Part shown: positions 1 through 10,651 of the stretch, in pieces
Position numbering within the stretch: the stretch's first letter is position 1
How the letters are laid out: the number at the start of each line of letters is the position of its first letter
Assembly: GCA_047495785.1 (NCBI GenBank)
Contig: JBLDXI010000002.1
Location: 434,001 to 498,000 of the forward strand
Length of the DNA: 64,000 bases
From: Lepidodermella squamata
Taxonomy: Eukaryota; Gastrotricha
Reading direction: 5' to 3'
Position numbers and translations under genes: made by a program
The notes under the pieces: generated by a model
Database searches by the model: none
What the model was told of the DNA's origin: nothing
What the model saw: only the letters and a program-made list of their open reading frames with translations

Positions 1-1797
1 AAATTATCGATAGCAACAATATTGTTCGCGACATGTCTTATTTTTCGGCTAAAATGTTATGCGTTTGCTTCGAGTATCATTCGAGAGTGATTCGAGAGTG
101 TTCTTTCTCGTAAACGAGGCTACTGTCACAAAAAAATAGGAAGCTTGCATCCTCCAGAGTCATTACACACATTAAGAGTGCGACAAAAAACGGCGGAAAT
201 ACGGCGTTCTATTTACTTACCAGGCACTTCAAGCAATGTTTTTGCCAGCTTAAAAATGAAACTCATAACTAATGTTTCAAACGATAAATTCATATAGTTC
301 CTATATTTATAACAATAATATTGCAATAAAAATCCTTAAAATATTACGTAATAATAGCAAAACGACAAAAGAGCAAATAAAAGAACTGAGCAGTTACATT
401 ACAGCAAAGAAATTTGCGAAATAAAAATATAGCGGAAAAAATGTATCCATTTTCCTAGGATGGCGAAGAAAAATTCCTATCAACATATCTTTCGTTTTAC
501 ACAAAATATCCGAAATCCCCCGAAGGAAACTTGGAAAATGCAATTAACGGTACTTTATCAGGTTGGAGTAGCGTTTGAGCCTTTGTTCTGGCTATTTCAG
601 GCTTACTGATTAATTGATACCAACTGTTAACTGTTATATAACCTTTTTGCTCTTTTGTCGTTGCTTTTATGTGCGAAACCATTCTAGCTCACATGCACAT
701 TAGCGTAGAACTTTTTCATTGGTATTTTCCAGTAATTCATAATATTTTCAATTATTGCACTCCCGGGACTGCTTTTAATTATCGTTATTTTACACGTATT
801 TTCTTGCCGCTCTGCTCCGCCATTTACCATCAACGTTGTTCGCATTCGTCGATTTAATAAATCGCCCCCTGTCTTTTTCTGAGCAGCAAAAATTTTTCAT
901 TATTATTTTTCATTTTGCCGCGGAAAATTGGGAAAAATAACTTTGTGAAGCATCTTACCTTATATTTTTAATATTTATTTTGCCTCTAAAGAATATAAAG
1001 CGATTTTTTAAGGGGGAAAAAATTTGATGTGTGGAATAAAATCAATAAATTCATGAAAAATTATAAACATTTTTTTATATCTTCTAGCAAAACGAAATTT
1101 GCATTTTGCGGAACCTTGGTCGAAATATCCCAAGAGTCATGTTTTGAATAATTCTACGAATTTGAGGCGAAGCATGAGTTCTGGATTGAACACTCTAATA
1201 GAGAATATTACTCTAAATTTAATGGTTATTTTTTTTTGAATTATTGGGGACAATTTCTAGACCCAAGAAATATCCGAAAAATAATTTCAGGACAATATAG
1301 AAAATTCCAAAATTCCTTCCTGGTTCATTTTTTATTGCATATTTTTCGATTTTATAGATTCCTATAATTTTTTCCTATTATTTACGATATAGCCGCATCG
1401 AAAGAATAGCAATACCTAGCGTTATTGCCTTTATGGCTAATAATAAAATTATTTACTAGGTTAAACAGATAACGTCTGCGCTATTCATTTTTCGCTGCGC
1501 ACTTTTTACGCGCCGAGGTGTGCAATAAATTTCCGCGGCTACTAGATAAAACCTCTACGCGTACTATATACTCCCAAGTAGTTATATTATTTACCGGTTT
1601 TATTCTCAGGAAGCTGCCGTATAGATAACACCAACTTCCTCTTCGCAAATGATACCTGCTTATATATTATATTGCCGAAAATCTCATTATAAAAATCTGT
1701 ATAAGAGCCTTACTAGAATAAATGTTCACTTTTTATCATCAAGTATTTCAACGGCTATATTGGTGCAAAATGAGAATTTTTCTGTGAGAACTAATCG
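1..1797. other. AT-rich intergenic region, no gene recognised
   Basis: No reading frame with protein-like composition, splice-compatible exon or recognisable RNA gene was found here on either strand. The sequence has many homopolymer A/T runs. The last part should hold the promoter and 5' leader of the first scavenger-receptor gene, but no TATA box or initiator can be assigned with confidence. Confidence 0.5.
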
Positions 1798-3368
1798 ATG
1801 AATCGAATTCGGAAATCGCGCGACCTATGGCCAGGTCTTTGGTGCTGCCGGAGCCTTATGTTAATTTTCCTAATTATCGGCCTGGCTATGGTTGGCCTCG
1901 GGCTTCTCCTCGTCCTACAACAACGGTCCTATTTCATCGACAGAATTTCGCCAAGATTCGCCCTATATCGCCAACAGAATGACTCGATAACTTACGATTT
2001 TTTCGCAAAATTCGAAAAATTCTACTCGGAAAATGTGAAGATTTTCGTATTTAATCCGACAGATTCTGGTTCGAATGTCGAGCAATTAGGCCCTTTCGAC
2101 TACGAAATCATCCGAAGACGGGCAAATATCGCCGTGAATGACAATATATCATTCGATGAACTCATCGATTTTGTACCGAAATCGAACTCGAATATCGATT
2201 TCGATTTTCTAAATAGCTTCGCGAAGAACTCAGCGACTCGTTACGTCATCGATTCCGGCTCGGGCGATGATAATTTGTCCAAGGTCGCGAATGTCAAGCT
2301 GTGCGACGATATGACCCGATTTACGCCGTCGCAATTAACGCGCCACGATTTTTATTTGTTGCGCGGCAAATTAGGTCAGCAATTTGCGCCTGATTTACGC
2401 GCGGCGAGTGTGCTCAGCGTGTTTCGCCCGGAGTTATGCTTACCTATGGATTTTAGCTTTGAGTCGAATTCGAAAATCGGCGATTTCGATACGAAGCGAT
2501 ACGCGTTTAATTATTCCTTATGGTCACGGCTGACTGGCTCAATAAATCGGGCACTTTGCGGTATTGGCAATAAGTCACATTCGATGAGAAATAGCTCCAA
2601 TATTTCGTGCTTGGAGGATGGCATCCTCAATGCGACCATGTGCCAACGGACCAAATTTCCTATTGTGTCTCTTCCTCATTTTCTTCACGCTTCATCAACA
2701 TTCCGGAAGGTAACAGAATTTAAACAATTTAAAATTGAAATCATAAAATAACTTTTCAGTTTAAAACTCCAAAATTTCAAATTAATTTGAATAAATTTGA
2801 ATAATTGCAGATAATTTGAATATATTTGAATAAATTTGAAAATTATTAATTGCATGAATAAATTATAAAAATTTGAATAAATAGGAATTTTTGAATTTTA
2901 TAGGAAAATGTTGGTGGACTGAATCCTGAAGCCAGCCTTCACTCATCCTATATCGAGGTCGACCCAATCAGCGGATTAGTTTTAAAATCGATTATTCGAC
3001 TTCAATTCAACCGATTTCTGCAGCTGAATGACTCATCAAACCCCATCGTAATGCCAGTCCTATGGCTCGAAGAAAGCCTTGAGATGACACAGGACGGCTT
3101 AGACACCCTACGCTCACTCGTTCTAGTCCCATACAGCTGGTTCAAAATGGCAACTAATGGCCTGCTCATTATTGGAATTACAATTGCGCCAAGTGCTGCG
3201 GTGGTTTACGTTCTATGCAAAGCGCATCATTATCGGCGAAAAATGGCTGCGTTCAACGCGCTGCGGCAAGCGTCGATTCGGAGCTTGCGGCGCGAGCTGA
3301 GAAGCGACGATGCGTCTCAGGAAGAATTCATCGAACCTAACGCTTTCATGCAATTTATTAATTACTGA
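1798..3368 (+). CDS. CD36/SCARB-family membrane protein, shortened ectodomain (SCARB copy 1)
   Basis: Two exons, 1798..2709 and 2904..3368, joined in phase 0, encode about 458 residues. CD36-family proteins are two-pass membrane proteins with a large glycosylated ectodomain that bind lipids or lipoproteins. Visible here are an N-terminal membrane segment (about residues 19-41), a GPFDY block matching the family GPYVY motif, several N-glycosylation sequons, the conserved LC(L/S)xxDF block and a C-terminal membrane segment (about 386-411). The intron lies at the same place and phase as the last intron of the two downstream paralogues. Compared with those copies roughly 100 residues in the middle of the ectodomain are missing, including the block with the FGxxVDxKTGxSKNG motif, and the N-terminal FN(L/V)TNP motif is degraded. 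The frame is open throughout, so it may be a working but highly diverged receptor or a decaying copy. Confidence 0.8.
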
Positions 3369-4029
3369 AAAAAAGAAAAAATTTCCAAAAATTATTTAAA
3401 ACTTGAATAAAATTGAAAAAAATTGAAATTGTTAACTTCAGTTTTGCGGGAATTTCCTAAAAATAGCAAAATTAAAAAAACTCATTTTCACTTTCCAACG
3501 ATCAAGTTGATTTTTTCCAATTTCAGAGGTGGATTTGGAATTTCTATAAATTTTTTATTTTTTTTTCATTTTTTATTCCAAGGTTTCAAGATAAAAAGGC
3601 GGTTTCCAACGGTAAAGAGACATTTTCAATATTTTTATTAGCTAGCCATAGAAAACGCTGCTTTCATTCGAAAAAACAATCCATGATGAATGCTGAAATC
3701 AGCCGAACGTCAAATATGTCTCAGCAAGGGCAGCTACACAATTTGAAGCTAATTGATCCTCGCATCGTTTAATTACACAGTTTAATATAGCAGGTTCACG
3801 TGGACAAAGCTGTCTCATCTCTACAACTTCCGCTGATAAAGCCATGGCGGTTGCTGAATCCTTTCTGTTTCCTTTCATCTCAGTTCAATATTGCATTTTA
3901 CTATCAGCTGGAGAAAATGCATTATAAAAACCCTTGATTCTTTATCAGTCATATTTTTTCGTATATGATAAGCCTTCGCCTTAAAATAACACCACAGCAT
4001 ATATTTGGCACAGCTATCCTGTCTTCAAA

Positions 4030-4821
4030 ATGTCCTCCTTGCCAGCTTCACTGAGATCCTCCTACCTCCCCGAGTTGATCGAAGCTTCCGGAAAAGGCTG
4101 CGTCCTCCAGGTTCGCCGGCTTTTAGACGAAGGAGCCGATATCGAAGTTAGGGACGGCTTGAAAGGCGAATCAGCAATCATCCAAGCCGCTAAAAACGGC
4201 CATGCCGAAATTGTGCAGCTGCTGCTGAAGCGAGGCGCTAATCCTAACGATGCAAGCCTCGGCATGACTGTCCTTAAATGGGCTGCAGCTTTTGGCCGAT
4301 TGGAGGTTTGTAAAGTTCTTCTGAAACACGGTGCTAATATCGATGCAGGGTGCTTAAAATCAGCTGTTAAAAGCGGCGACGTTGCCACGGTGAAATTTCT
4401 ACTCGACAACGGTGCCAAGGACGATTCGAAGCAATCTGCGTTGAATTTAGCTGTGAATAAGAATGTTGGTCTTATTACTCAGCTGTTAATCGACCACGGC
4501 TCGAAATTTAACGAAAGACTCGACGAGCAGGGCAATACTGCTTTGCATATCGCTGCCTCGTCGAAAGCAACTGATGTCGCGAGGGTTTTGCTGGAGTACG
4601 GGGCTGATTTGGAGGCGAGGAATTACGAGAATGGTATGACGCCTCTGATGCTAGCGGCTATGTATGGCCATCGAGATGTGGTTGAGTTGTTGCTCAAACG
4701 AGGGGCGAGGTTTGAGGCTCAGTCTGAGGAAGGATTGACTGCTTTGGACTTGGCGACTTCTTATTGCCATGATGATGTGATAGAAGTGCTTCAAGAATAT
4801 GAGTCGAAAACAAGTCGGTAA
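4030..4821 (+). CDS. Ankyrin-repeat protein, intronless
   Basis: A single exon encodes 263 residues made almost wholly of ankyrin repeats, about seven to eight, from residue 10 to near the C terminus. Typical repeat signatures are visible: GHAEIVQLLLKRGANPN, TALHIAASS, ARVLLEYGADLEARN and TPLMLAAMYGHRDVVELLL. One or two central repeats (around residues 105-165) are degenerate. There is no signal peptide, membrane segment or second domain, so it is probably a cytosolic protein-protein interaction scaffold; its partner cannot be inferred. A poly(A) signal-like AATAAA follows shortly after the stop. It sits between SCARB copies 1 and 2 with no evident functional link. Absence of introns, in contrast to its neighbours, could reflect a retrocopy origin. 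Confidence 0.85.
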   Translation: MSSLPASLRSSYLPELIEASGKGCVLQVRRLLDEGADIEVRDGLKGESAIIQAAKNGHAEIVQLLLKRGANPNDASLGMTVLKWAAAFGRLEVCKVLLKHGANIDAGCLKSAVKSGDVATVKFLLDNGAKDDSKQSALNLAVNKNVGLITQLLIDHGSKFNERLDEQGNTALHIAASSKATDVARVLLEYGADLEARNYENGMTPLMLAAMYGHRDVVELLLKRGARFEAQSEEGLTALDLATSYCHDDVIEVLQEYESKTSR

Positions 4822-4958
4822 CACGTATCAGTCTTGAGTTTTAAATAAAATATGTTTGTAAAAATGAATGTTTTGCTCATCCGCAGCTCATTTTATGAAA
4901 AATGGAGTCAGTTGCAGAAGAACTTGCAATAAGATGAGTGGTCTTGGTTCATTCCAGG

Positions 4959-5013
4959 TTTCCTTTCCTTTCCTTTCCTTTCCTTTCCTTTCCTTTCCTT
5001 TCCTTTCCTTTCC
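4959..5013. repeat. (CTTTC)n pentanucleotide microsatellite
   Basis: Eleven uninterrupted copies of the TTTCC pentamer, followed by a short T run. Located 3' of the ankyrin gene. Confidence 0.97.
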
Positions 5014-5072
5014 TTTTTTGAAGTTATCCTAATGACATGGTTCAAAAATCAATTCGGCCGATCATGAATTTG

Positions 5073-5263
5073 ATATCGTTCGCGCCAAAACAACAACTTT
5101 GATGACTCATTCGATCGTACTTTGACGAGCCGAACGTAAAGAAGCTTATTTGAGCACTAATCGTACTTATCGTAATTTGAATGTACGTTCAAGGGTCGAA
5201 CGTCCTTTCCATAAAAAAGCTATTAATAGTAAAGGGGTTGTTTTGGCGCGTCGCTAACGATAT
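5073..5263. mobile_element. Short MITE-like element with imperfect terminal inverted repeats
   Basis: The left end begins ATATCGTT and continues GCGCCAAAACAAC after a variable spacer. The right end is its approximate inverse (GTTGTTTTGGCGC ... AACGATAT). About 190 bp, no coding capacity. The target duplication is not clear, so the superfamily is unassigned. Confidence 0.55.
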
Positions 5264-6572
5264 ACCATGACCTCCTGGACGTCTTCGAGCTAAACTTAAG
5301 GAAACCTCAAATTTCAATTTTCCCCATAAATGCGGTTTCATTGGAAAATTTGAAATTGTATTTAGGTTTTTTTATTAATAATAAAATTATCGAACGTGAT
5401 TGAAGACTGTGAGGGCATTTATGAAATTTTCCCTACGCGGAACTGAGGGTGATCCGGAATCGAGCCCTGGAAATAACACGTCAGACCGGTATATGGAAGC
5501 AGTGTATAGTCAAAATAAGCAAATGTTGACAGTGCCGCGTGCAAAAATAATGCATGAAAAATCGATGTCAGCTTGGCTCGCCTTTTTCAGTTCTTTTGGC
5601 TTAAATCAATCGGTCGCCACTCTCACGCTATTTCTACTATACGCAGCATCGCCAATCCCCAAAACGCCATAGACCTAAATCCCGTTAGAAAACTCTCAGT
5701 GCCCTAGTTATGGGAGGTAGTTGTCCAATTCGCAAATTATGACAGCTTTTAGTTCTTTGCTTCGCCTTCCATATATATTTCATTGACCTTATACCGATCG
5801 TGCGAAGCACCTCCAGGAGCAGAGTTCAGAGTCGTATGCAACCTCAAGTCAATATTGTCCTAGACATAACTCGTTTTTCGTTGATTACTCCTCTTTGGCG
5901 GTTATTTCAGCGAGTTAACCGAGATTTCAGAGTTTCTGTTGGTAGTATATATAAAGTTGAACTCGATCAAATCTAGATTGTCCGTGGCTTCGAACAACCA
6001 GTTGCTGTACTGCGTGATTTTGCGCCAAAAATATTCAAGTGCTAAGTGGTTCTTAATTAACCTAAATAATAGTGGTTTTTATTACCACTGGGCCTTTTAT
6101 ATTTACGATGATAACGCATACCGCTTGGTTTCACTCGACAGGAAGTGTTTGCCAAACAAAGGAGTGCGGCTAAGAATACGGGCTAAGAAATACGACACTG
6201 GTAAGGAAAAACCACCAGATAGGTTCTCAAGTGACAAAATGACTTGGCTAAGTGTATATACCATGGCTTGTAATAACCAAGAAAATGACCTCTTTAGAAT
6301 CCAAACTTGAATTTGTAAATTTGTCTGAAAGCTAGAAGTAAAAAATTGATCAAAAGAGAGAGGCTATAGGGCAAAAAATCCTTGTCTTTCTTGTTTGTTT
6401 TAGCGTGCCATTTATTGACCCTATTCGAGACAGTTTTTTGCTCCTCACAACCCATATATATGCTAACATATTATTAATACCATCACGACAATTGTTCAAC
6501 ATAGAATTGTGATGAGGATTTGGACAGCCTTTATATCACGCACGCCCTGAAAAATCTAAGACCATTCAGTAG

Positions 6573-8244
6573 ATGCGGCAAGCTATGGCAAACGAAACCG
6601 GCAATAGTCGTCAACCTCCTGGGTTTTGGATGAGAATATGCTCGAGGCCAGCTGTTGGAATCTCCCTATTGGTACTAGGCATAGTATTTCTCGGCATCGG
6701 CGTTCTTATCGTTCTGCATCAACCAGATATTTTTCGACTAATTTTATCTCGATTAATGCCGCTAGCCCCAGATTCGATGTCTTTCGATACCTTCAAACAG
6801 CCACCTGTTGAAATTTTAGTCTCCTTCCGATTTTTCAACCTCACCAATCCTAACGAATTCCTACAAGGTTTCCCTCCTGTGCTGAACGAAATCGGCCCTT
6901 ATGTTTACAGGCACAGGCGAGATAAGGACAACATTCAATTCAATGAAGAGGAGACGCAAGTTTCATTCAGCGAACGCCGTTTTTACAAGTTCGCTCGAGA
7001 GTTATCGGCTGGCTCGGATGACGACACGTTTTACAACATCGACATGCTGGCTTACATTGTCACGAAAACTGCCTACGACCAGATTGGCATAAGTCTCTTA
7101 GCTAAGACTTTGACTGTCACAAAACGGACTCATCCCTTCAAGGAGCATCGAATTGGAAGTTTTCTGTTCGGCGAGAAGGATAATTTGCTGGAGAAGATTT
7201 TACCCCTGAAATTTCCGGACCAGAACTCAAGGCCTGAACCAGTTTTCGGCGTGTTTGTCGACAAAAAGACTGGAAAATCGAAAAATGGCGCGATTGACGG
7301 GAATTACACTTTATATACCGGGAAACACGATTTCGCAAAGTTCCTTCACGTCAAAAGGTTCAACAACATCATGAGGTACAACGAAGTTTGGCCGGTCGAC
7401 GGCATTTTCGACCCGAAAACTCGGCAGCCGGTTGATGCCAACGTCATTCGCGGGACAATGGGCTCTGGCGGAGGGCCGGGTTTAACCGAAAAATCGACCT
7501 TCTCCGCCTTTGCCTCGGATTTATGCCTGTCCCTTGATTTCATATTCATCCGGCATACGAAAGTTGGTCCTTTAGACACGATGAGATTTTCGATTGATGT
7601 GCCGAACTGGGCTAAATTTGGAGGTCAATTAAACAGAGCTCAGTGTGATGAGGATGATAGGGACGATCCGACCAAGTGTCTTCAAGATGGCGTAGTAAAC
7701 ATAACCAACTGCGCTGGCGGTCCAATGGCCATCAGTCTAGCTCACATGATGCATGCTGACCCGATATATCAGGTATTTTAGAATACTCCTCCTTAAAAAT
7801 GTATAAATCTCGATTTTTTCTCAGAACATGGTTCAGGGTCTGTCACCCGATCCGGAGAAGCACAGTATTTACTTAGACGTCGATCCTATTACAGGGGCTA
7901 CTGTTAGGGTGGCTCGAAAAATGCAGATGAATCTTCAGCTGGCGAGCTTCAAATTTAGGAATTACACAAATCTCCCTAGTTTCACGCTAATGCCGATTTT
8001 CTGGATGGAAGAAGCTGGCGGCATGACTGAAGAGGGCCTGGCTATGCTGCAGAATGGCCCTCATGTGTTGTATGGTCTAATCAAATTAATTGGATTGGTG
8101 CTAGTTGGTATAGGAGCAATACTGTCAATACTCGGCGCTGTCGGATTCTCATTCATGAAACCAATGTGTAGCCGGCGTGATCAGCCGTCAGAGGAGGACA
8201 GGCTGAAAAGCCGGGAACATGAAAATAACAAACTGCTGACCTAA
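6573..8244 (+). CDS. CD36/SCARB-family scavenger receptor (SCARB copy 2)
   Basis: Two exons, 6573..7772 and 7825..8244 (phase 0), give 539 residues, the usual family length. It is expected to be a plasma-membrane or endolysosomal lipid receptor with both termini cytoplasmic. Visible features are an N-terminal membrane helix (about 27-48), the FNLTNP motif (88-93), GPYVY (108-112), the VDxKTGKSKNG block, the QLNRAQC and DGVVNITNC cysteine region, and a C-terminal membrane helix (about 485-508) followed by a charged tail. Many N-x-S/T sequons lie in the ectodomain. A second in-frame ATG (codon 5) is possible; CATTCAG lies a few bases before the ATG and could be a splice or trans-splice acceptor. 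A poly(A) signal-like AATAAA follows about 80 bases after the stop. It is the most canonical of the three tandem copies. Confidence 0.92.
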
Positions 8245-8681
8245 AATTATTCTATGGAGTTATCCTCTGTATGAGTTGGTAAACATCAATAGCTGCAGTT
8301 TTTTACCACGCTGATAATCCTTCTTAATAAAACCAGCTTTGTGTAAATGAGAAATTTCACAGCATTCAAATATGCGCACGCGTTTAAATAACAATTTTAC
8401 TCAAATACCCATTTTCATTTGACTGCCCATGCATTTTATGCGTTGAATTGCGCGGAATGTGTCAAATGAAAGTGGGTCATTAAGTGCGTTTCATTATTAC
8501 AGGTTGTGTGTGCGTGCGTGCCGCGAGGTATTTACGCATTACAAGTGTAGTAGCTGGTTATGACACTTGAAGCTTCTAAATGGCAGTTATTAAAAGCATT
8601 AATCTCTCGTGACCAATAAGTCGCACCTCTGTTCTCGCCGGTATGAAATCTACTACACTCTAATCTCTCGTCAGTTCTAAA
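8245..8681. other. Intergenic region between SCARB copies 2 and 3
   Basis: Contains a poly(A) signal-like AATAAA near 8325 for the upstream gene and, presumably, the promoter of the next. GTGCGTGCGTG and GCGCG-like alternations are present. No additional gene seen. Confidence 0.5.
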
Positions 8682-10427
8682 ATGTCTCGCGATGAGGAAA
8701 GCAGAAGGCAATCCTGTGCGAAATGCTGCCGAATTTTCATAATTCTATTAATAGCCCTCGGCATACTAGCGGTTTCAGGTTGCATTTTCCTATGGTTCCA
8801 AGACATTTTTACGGCCACGTTATCGCAAAAACATCCCCTGGCCCCCAACTCCGGGAGCTTCCAGGCCTTCAAAAACCCACCTGGTAACAACTACATGGCT
8901 TTCTACGTTTTCAATGTGACAAATCCTGACGAAATCTACGAGGGCAAAGCGCCGGTTTTGCAAGAAATCGGGCCTTTCGTTTACCAGTTACGGCGGGATA
9001 AGACCGATATCCAATTCAACGAAGATCTAACAGAAATTTCCTTCAGCCAATACAAGCATTACGATTTTGACCCCGAAAAATCAAAAGGATCGGACGATGA
9101 TACTTTCGTCACCCTTGATTACCCGGCTTACAAATATGGGAAGGCTGAATACGAAACGGGAAGAGTAAGGCAGATGGCTCGAGTGCTGGACTATAACAAT
9201 CGATCAGTAACTTTTAAGACTTATAGGATCAGGGAATTCCTATTCGGGCAGGAAGATATCATTTGGAAAAATTATCTGGAATCGCGATACCCTGATGTGG
9301 AATCCCGACCTGCCCCGGTTTTCGGTATCATGGTCGATCCTAAGACTGGGAGGAGCAAAAATGGTCTGTTGGACGCAAATTACACCCTCCACACTGGAGA
9401 AGGTGATATAAGGCGATTTATGGAGATTTTACGATACAACGGCCAATCTAAGCTGGCCGATGTCTGGCCAGTTATCAACGTCAATGGGAAGATATTTGAT
9501 CCTAACATCTTGAAGGGGACAACTGGCTTCGGCTTTGCACCAGCTGTTCGGCCGAACACGGTTCTTCAAACTTTCTCTACCGATTTCTGCATGTCTTTGG
9601 ACCTAAACTACGCTGGCCTTGGCCATTTAGGAGGTAAATTGTTCAGCCCTATCACAATCGTGCAACAATAGGCTTATGTTAACAGATTCCATTGAAGTGG
9701 TTACTTTTCAACTCAATGCCACTCGATGGAGCGATATTGTTGGGCAACTGAATCGGGCATCTTGCGACCCTGAGGACCGGGAGAACCCAGGCAAATGTCT
9801 TTCTAATGGCGTAGTCAACGCTTCACGGTGCAAAGGTGCTGATTTCGTGCTAAGTCTTCCTCATTTTCTAAATGCGGATCCTATCTACCAAGTAAGCCCT
9901 TCTTTCATCTCAGTCATACCAAAATCGCTTTCGCCTTATTATTGAATATTCAGAATAGTTCAAATCTTCAATTTTCGTTTGATCTATAGGAATCTGTTCA
10001 TGGAATGAAGCCAAACAATGAGAATCACAATATTCACTACGACATCGACCCTGATTCTGGAACTCCAATAATCTGGCACCGCAGGATCCAAATCAACGCT
10101 CGGCTTGAGCGGTTCCCATTCCGTAAATACTCAGCCATTCCCGAAGTCACCCTTCTACCACTTGTTTGGATGGAAGAGTCTGGCAGCATGAACTCGGTGG
10201 ACTTTGCTGCAGTTCGTGATCACACAAGTACTTCGTACAATCTGTCAAGATCCACAGCTTATATGCTGTTGATTATCGGCATTTTCTTGGTTATCTTCGC
10301 TTTTTCGAGTTTCTTCGCCTGTAGACGCCGGTTGCTGAACAACGAGGAGTTGACCATCATAGAATTAGATGGATATCGAATGCAAACTTCAAAGAGAAAA
10401 GCTTCGCAATACCTTATCGCGAATTAA
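8682..10427 (+). CDS. CD36/SCARB-family scavenger receptor (SCARB copy 3)
   Basis: Three exons, 8682..9633, 9686..9891 and 9990..10427, join in frame to 531 residues. An N-terminal membrane helix (about 18-38), FNVTNP (77-82), GPFVY (97-101), the VDPKTGRSKNG block, QLNRASC and GVVNASRC cysteine regions, and a C-terminal membrane helix (about 474-497) identify the CD36 family. The last intron is shared with copies 1 and 2; the first intron, just before the DSIEVV segment, is private to this copy, so it was gained here or lost in the others. CGTCAG eight bases before the ATG could be an acceptor for a 5' leader or spliced leader. Function is inferred from family only: lipid or lipoprotein uptake. 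Ends about 225 bp from the convergent minus-strand gene. Confidence 0.92.
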
Positions 10428-10651
10428 AATATAACTTTCATTATTGTTTAATGTTTTGACGCAAATAAAGCAGCTTTTCACTCCATTTCATTTTCGAAAA
10501 TAATTCAAGGGAGGGTGCAAAGTACCCGATGTACCGAAAAAGTGTCAACTGTACTGTAGAAGGAGAAATTTCAATTTCAACCAATGAGAACAATTTGATA
10601 CTCCTAAGCGAGAATCCTTGAAAAACCGGAAAACAAAAAATCTCAGCTTTA

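Larger units (their letters stand above)
4822..6572. other. Intergenic region with microsatellite and MITE-like repeat
   Basis: No convincing gene. The stretch holds the CTTTC microsatellite and a short inverted-repeat element described separately. Open frames at about 5400-5672 and 5939-6310 lack an ATG at their start, have low-complexity or unbiased composition and match nothing I recognise. They may be remnants of a decayed gene, but I do not call them. Confidence 0.5.

Noticed and set aside
4062-4418. Minus-strand frame opposite the ankyrin gene
   Set aside because: Shadow of the real ankyrin coding frame; Ala/Ser/Pro-rich composition is a by-product of the repeat codons.
5400-5672. Open frame of 90 codons between the ankyrin gene and SCARB copy 2
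   Set aside because: No ATG at its start, low-complexity composition, no motif and no flanking splice signals that extend it.
5939-6310. Open frame of 123 codons
   Set aside because: Starts from a non-ATG codon, has no recognisable domain and no paralogue in the window; possibly a remnant but unsupported.
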